A DNA stretch of 8,381 nucleotides from contig VAYJ01000131.1 of the NCBI GenBank assembly GCA_005888465.1, positions 1 to 8,381 of the forward strand. The letters are read 5' to 3'. The DNA comes from Actinomycetota bacterium. Lineage in GTDB: Bacteria; Actinomycetota; UBA4738. Under the pieces are notes generated by a model that was not told the origin of the DNA, did no database searches, and was given only the letters and a program-made list of their open reading frames with translations. Position numbers and translations under genes: made by a program. Of this stretch, positions 6,963 to 8,381 are shown piece by piece; within the stretch, counting starts at the first letter, position 1, and the number at the start of each line of letters is the position of its first letter.

Positions 6963-6976
6963 TGACAGATCCGTCA
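6963..6976. promoter_or_regulatory. Palindromic operator, site 2 (CusR/CopR-box-like)
   Basis: TGACAGATCCGTCA is a near-perfect palindrome that extends to 16 bp with its flanking A and T. It shares 12 of 14 bases with site 1, and their centres are 43 bp apart, about four helical turns. It ends 5 bp upstream of the -35 element of the rightward promoter, a position typical for an activator. Confidence 0.55.
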
Positions 6977-6981
6977 TCTTC

Positions 6982-7010
6982 TTGAATTGCCTGCCGCCGG
7001 TTCCTAGGGT
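6982..7010 (+). promoter_or_regulatory. Promoter of the lipoprotein-ctaC operon
   Basis: TTGAAT (6982-6987) and TAGGGT (7005-7010) have the ideal 17-bp spacer. The -10 form TAnnnT is typical of high-GC Gram-positive promoters. The predicted start near 7017 leaves about 60 bases of leader before the ATG at 7077. The palindrome at 6963-6976 abuts the -35 side, centred near -47. Confidence 0.5.
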
Positions 7011-7063
7011 TCGGCCCGTGGCCGGCCGCCGTCCATCGACGCTGCCGGGGCAGGTGCCCTCGT

Positions 7064-7071
7064 AAGGGAGG
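7064..7071 (+). promoter_or_regulatory. Strong ribosome binding site of the cupredoxin-like lipoprotein
   Basis: AAGGGAGG lies 5 bases before the ATG at 7077. It is the strongest Shine-Dalgarno sequence in the window and suggests high expression of the first gene in this operon. Confidence 0.75.
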
Positions 7072-7076
7072 TTGCC

Positions 7077-7580
7077 ATGGGGAACCGAGCGGCAAGTCGA
7101 AGGAGGGCCGCGGGCGCCGTGGCTCTGGCTGCGGTGCTCATGCTCGTCGGCTCCGCGTGCAGCAAGGGGCGCGGAGGAAGCGTCACCTCCTACGGCGTCT
7201 TCGCGCAGAAGTTTCGGTACAACGGGATGCCGGCGTCGATCAAGACCGGGAACATCCAGATCAACTTCTCCAACCGTGAGTCGTTCTCGATCGTGCACGA
7301 GATGATCGTCGCCCAGGTCCCCTCCGGGAAGACCGCCCAGGACCTCATCGAGAGCGCGAAGGTGGCGGGCTGCGAGGGCGGCGGGGACTGCGAGTCGCAG
7401 TACCTGCACTTCGGCGAGGTCGACGACGTGAGCACTGGCGCGACGATCTCGGGGGTATTCGACCTCCCGCCCGGACAGTATTTCCTCGCGTGCTGGCAGC
7501 AGGGCACGCCGGAGGGGACCGACAACGGACCGACGCACCTGTCGATCGGCATGGTCCACGTCTTCACCGTGACGCCCTAG
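7077..7580 (+). CDS. Cupredoxin-like lipoprotein
   Basis: Probable exported copper-binding protein, 167 aa. The N-terminus has an arginine-rich start (RAASRRR), a hydrophobic core at about 13-25 and a slightly degenerate lipobox GSAC with Cys28 as the likely lipidated residue. The mature part has the strand pattern of a small plastocyanin/azurin-like fold. Possible type 1 copper ligands are His74 (SIVHEM), Cys139 (FLACWQ), His154 (PTHLSI) and Met159 (GMVHVF). The Cys-to-His spacing is longer than in classical plastocyanin. Cys99 and Cys105 could form a disulphide. It is first in an operon with subunit II, whose start is 3 bp beyond its stop, so it may be an electron carrier or copper donor for that oxidase. 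The cupredoxin assignment comes from motif reading, so copper binding is inferred. It sits directly downstream of the palindrome-flanked promoter. Confidence 0.82.
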   Translation: MGNRAASRRRAAGAVALAAVLMLVGSACSKGRGGSVTSYGVFAQKFRYNGMPASIKTGNIQINFSNRESFSIVHEMIVAQVPSGKTAQDLIESAKVAGCEGGGDCESQYLHFGEVDDVSTGATISGVFDLPPGQYFLACWQQGTPEGTDNGPTHLSIGMVHVFTVTP

Positions 7581-7583
7581 CGG

Positions 7584-8381
7584 ATGCGGCCGGGCCAGGC
7601 GCCCCGAGGTCTCCTGCGCCGGCTCCGCTTCCTCGCGGGTGCCGGCCCGCTCTTTGCGTTGACGAGCTGCGCCCAGTCGGGCGCGACCGAGCAGGGGCAG
7701 AAGATCCACAGCCTCTACGTCGTGATCCTCCTCCTGGCGGTGCCGGTGTTCGTGATCGTCGAGGCGCTGCTCCTGTGGTTCGTCGTGCGCGGGAGACAGC
7801 ACGGCGAGGGGGCACCCCGGCAGTCGTTCGGGACCCGGCGAGCACTCGTCATCTTCTTCCTCATCCCCACGCTCATCGTGGCGGTCGACTACGTCTTTGG
7901 GGAGCGCACCCTGGCGGACGTGCAGCGGCAGGACCCGGCGCCAGCAGTGGTCATCCGGGCGGAGGGGTTCCAGTGGCAGTGGACCTTCTACTACCTCAAC
8001 GAAGGCTTCTTCGTCACGGGCAAGACGCTCGTCAAACCGGCGAGCCGATCCATATCGAGCTTGAGTCCCGCGACGTGATCCATTCGTTCTTCGTTCCCGC
8101 CTTCCTGTTCAAGCGCGACGTCATACCGGGGCGCCACAACAACTTCACCTTCACGGCCACGCAGCTGGGCACGTTCCAGGCCCAGTGCGCCGAGTTCTGC
8201 GGCCTATACCACTCCAAGATGACGTTCTCGGTTCGTGTGGTGAACCCCGCCGACTACCTCGCGTGGGTGAAGTCGACGAAGGAGGCCGCTCTCAACGTCT
8301 CATGTCCGTCGCAAGGCAACTCGATCAAAGTGACCGCGAAGGACACGAACTGGGACACCGCCTGCATCTCGGTCAACCAGG
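7584..8381 (+). CDS. ctaC: Cytochrome c oxidase subunit II (apparent frameshift; partial at 3' end)
   Basis: Subunit II accepts electrons at its binuclear CuA centre and passes them to subunit I. The first frame gives a lipobox LTSC (Cys29), two membrane helices at about 44-68 and 86-104, and the aromatic FQWQWTF motif at 129-135. That frame then stops early at 8076-8078. From about 8030 the protein continues one frame back with TGEPIHIELESRDVIHSFF. The CuA ligands are intact there: His codon 8081, then CAEFCGLYHSKM with Cys 8186, Cys 8198, His 8210 and Met 8219. One missing base around 8028-8044 explains the break. The CuA domain ends near NPADYLAWVKSTK. About 35 further residues run to the window edge and resemble the start of another cupredoxin-like domain. 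No Shine-Dalgarno sequence is obvious, so translation is probably coupled to the lipoprotein gene. Confidence 0.95.

Noticed and set aside
7046..7060. Small hairpin (GGGC, loop AGGT, GCCC) ahead of the lipoprotein ribosome binding site
   Set aside because: A 4-5 bp stem is too weak to claim as a regulatory structure, and no riboswitch motif was recognised in the roughly 60-base leader.
8020..8050. Programmed -1 frameshift signal in subunit II
   Set aside because: No X XXY YYZ heptamer is present in the zero frame here, and no obvious pseudoknot follows. A simple missing base is a better explanation.

Overview
This window is GC-rich and gene-dense. It carries part of an aerobic respiratory locus built around a haem-copper (aa3/caa3-type) cytochrome c oxidase, with a strong copper-protein theme. 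The base composition, lipoprotein-type subunit II, COX4-type small subunit and Bacillus-type membrane CtaG point to a high-GC bacterium of the Actinomycetota/Chloroflexota sort. No ribosomal RNA or other marker is present, so the taxonomy is inference.

Left block, + strand, 1-3619: the C-terminal two thirds of subunit I (ctaD), subunit III (ctaE), subunit IV (ctaF), an assembly protein (ctaG) and a membrane-anchored protein with two tandem cupredoxin domains. These genes overlap by ATGA or GTGA or lie within 5 bp, so they form one operon. The cupredoxin gene has an apparent one-base frameshift in its N-terminal part.

Middle block, - strand, 6853 down to 3616: an OmpR-type response regulator, a membrane histidine kinase, a second ctaG and a small unrecognised membrane protein. 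The first three overlap and the fourth follows after 31 bp. This operon meets the left block head-on, and the two last genes share a CTAG tetranucleotide that supplies both stop codons.

Right block, + strand, 7077-8381: a cupredoxin-like lipoprotein followed 3 bp later by oxidase subunit II (ctaC/coxB). Subunit II also carries an apparent one-base frameshift and runs off the window. It has an intact CuA site and what looks like the start of a C-terminal cupredoxin-like extension.

The divergent intergenic region (6854-7076) is the most interesting non-coding part. It holds two near-identical palindromes of the form TGACA-GATC-YGTMA, 43 bp apart centre to centre. One lies just upstream of a good promoter for the right block and the other just upstream of a weaker candidate promoter for the two-component operon. 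Their shape matches the CusR/CopR-type copper box (TGACA-N4-TGTCA). My working model is a copper-responsive two-component system controlling itself, a CtaG, a cupredoxin lipoprotein and an oxidase operon. This is inference from sequence.

No tRNA, rRNA, CRISPR array, insertion sequence or attachment site was seen. Apart from the divergent region there is no gene-free stretch over about 35 bp.
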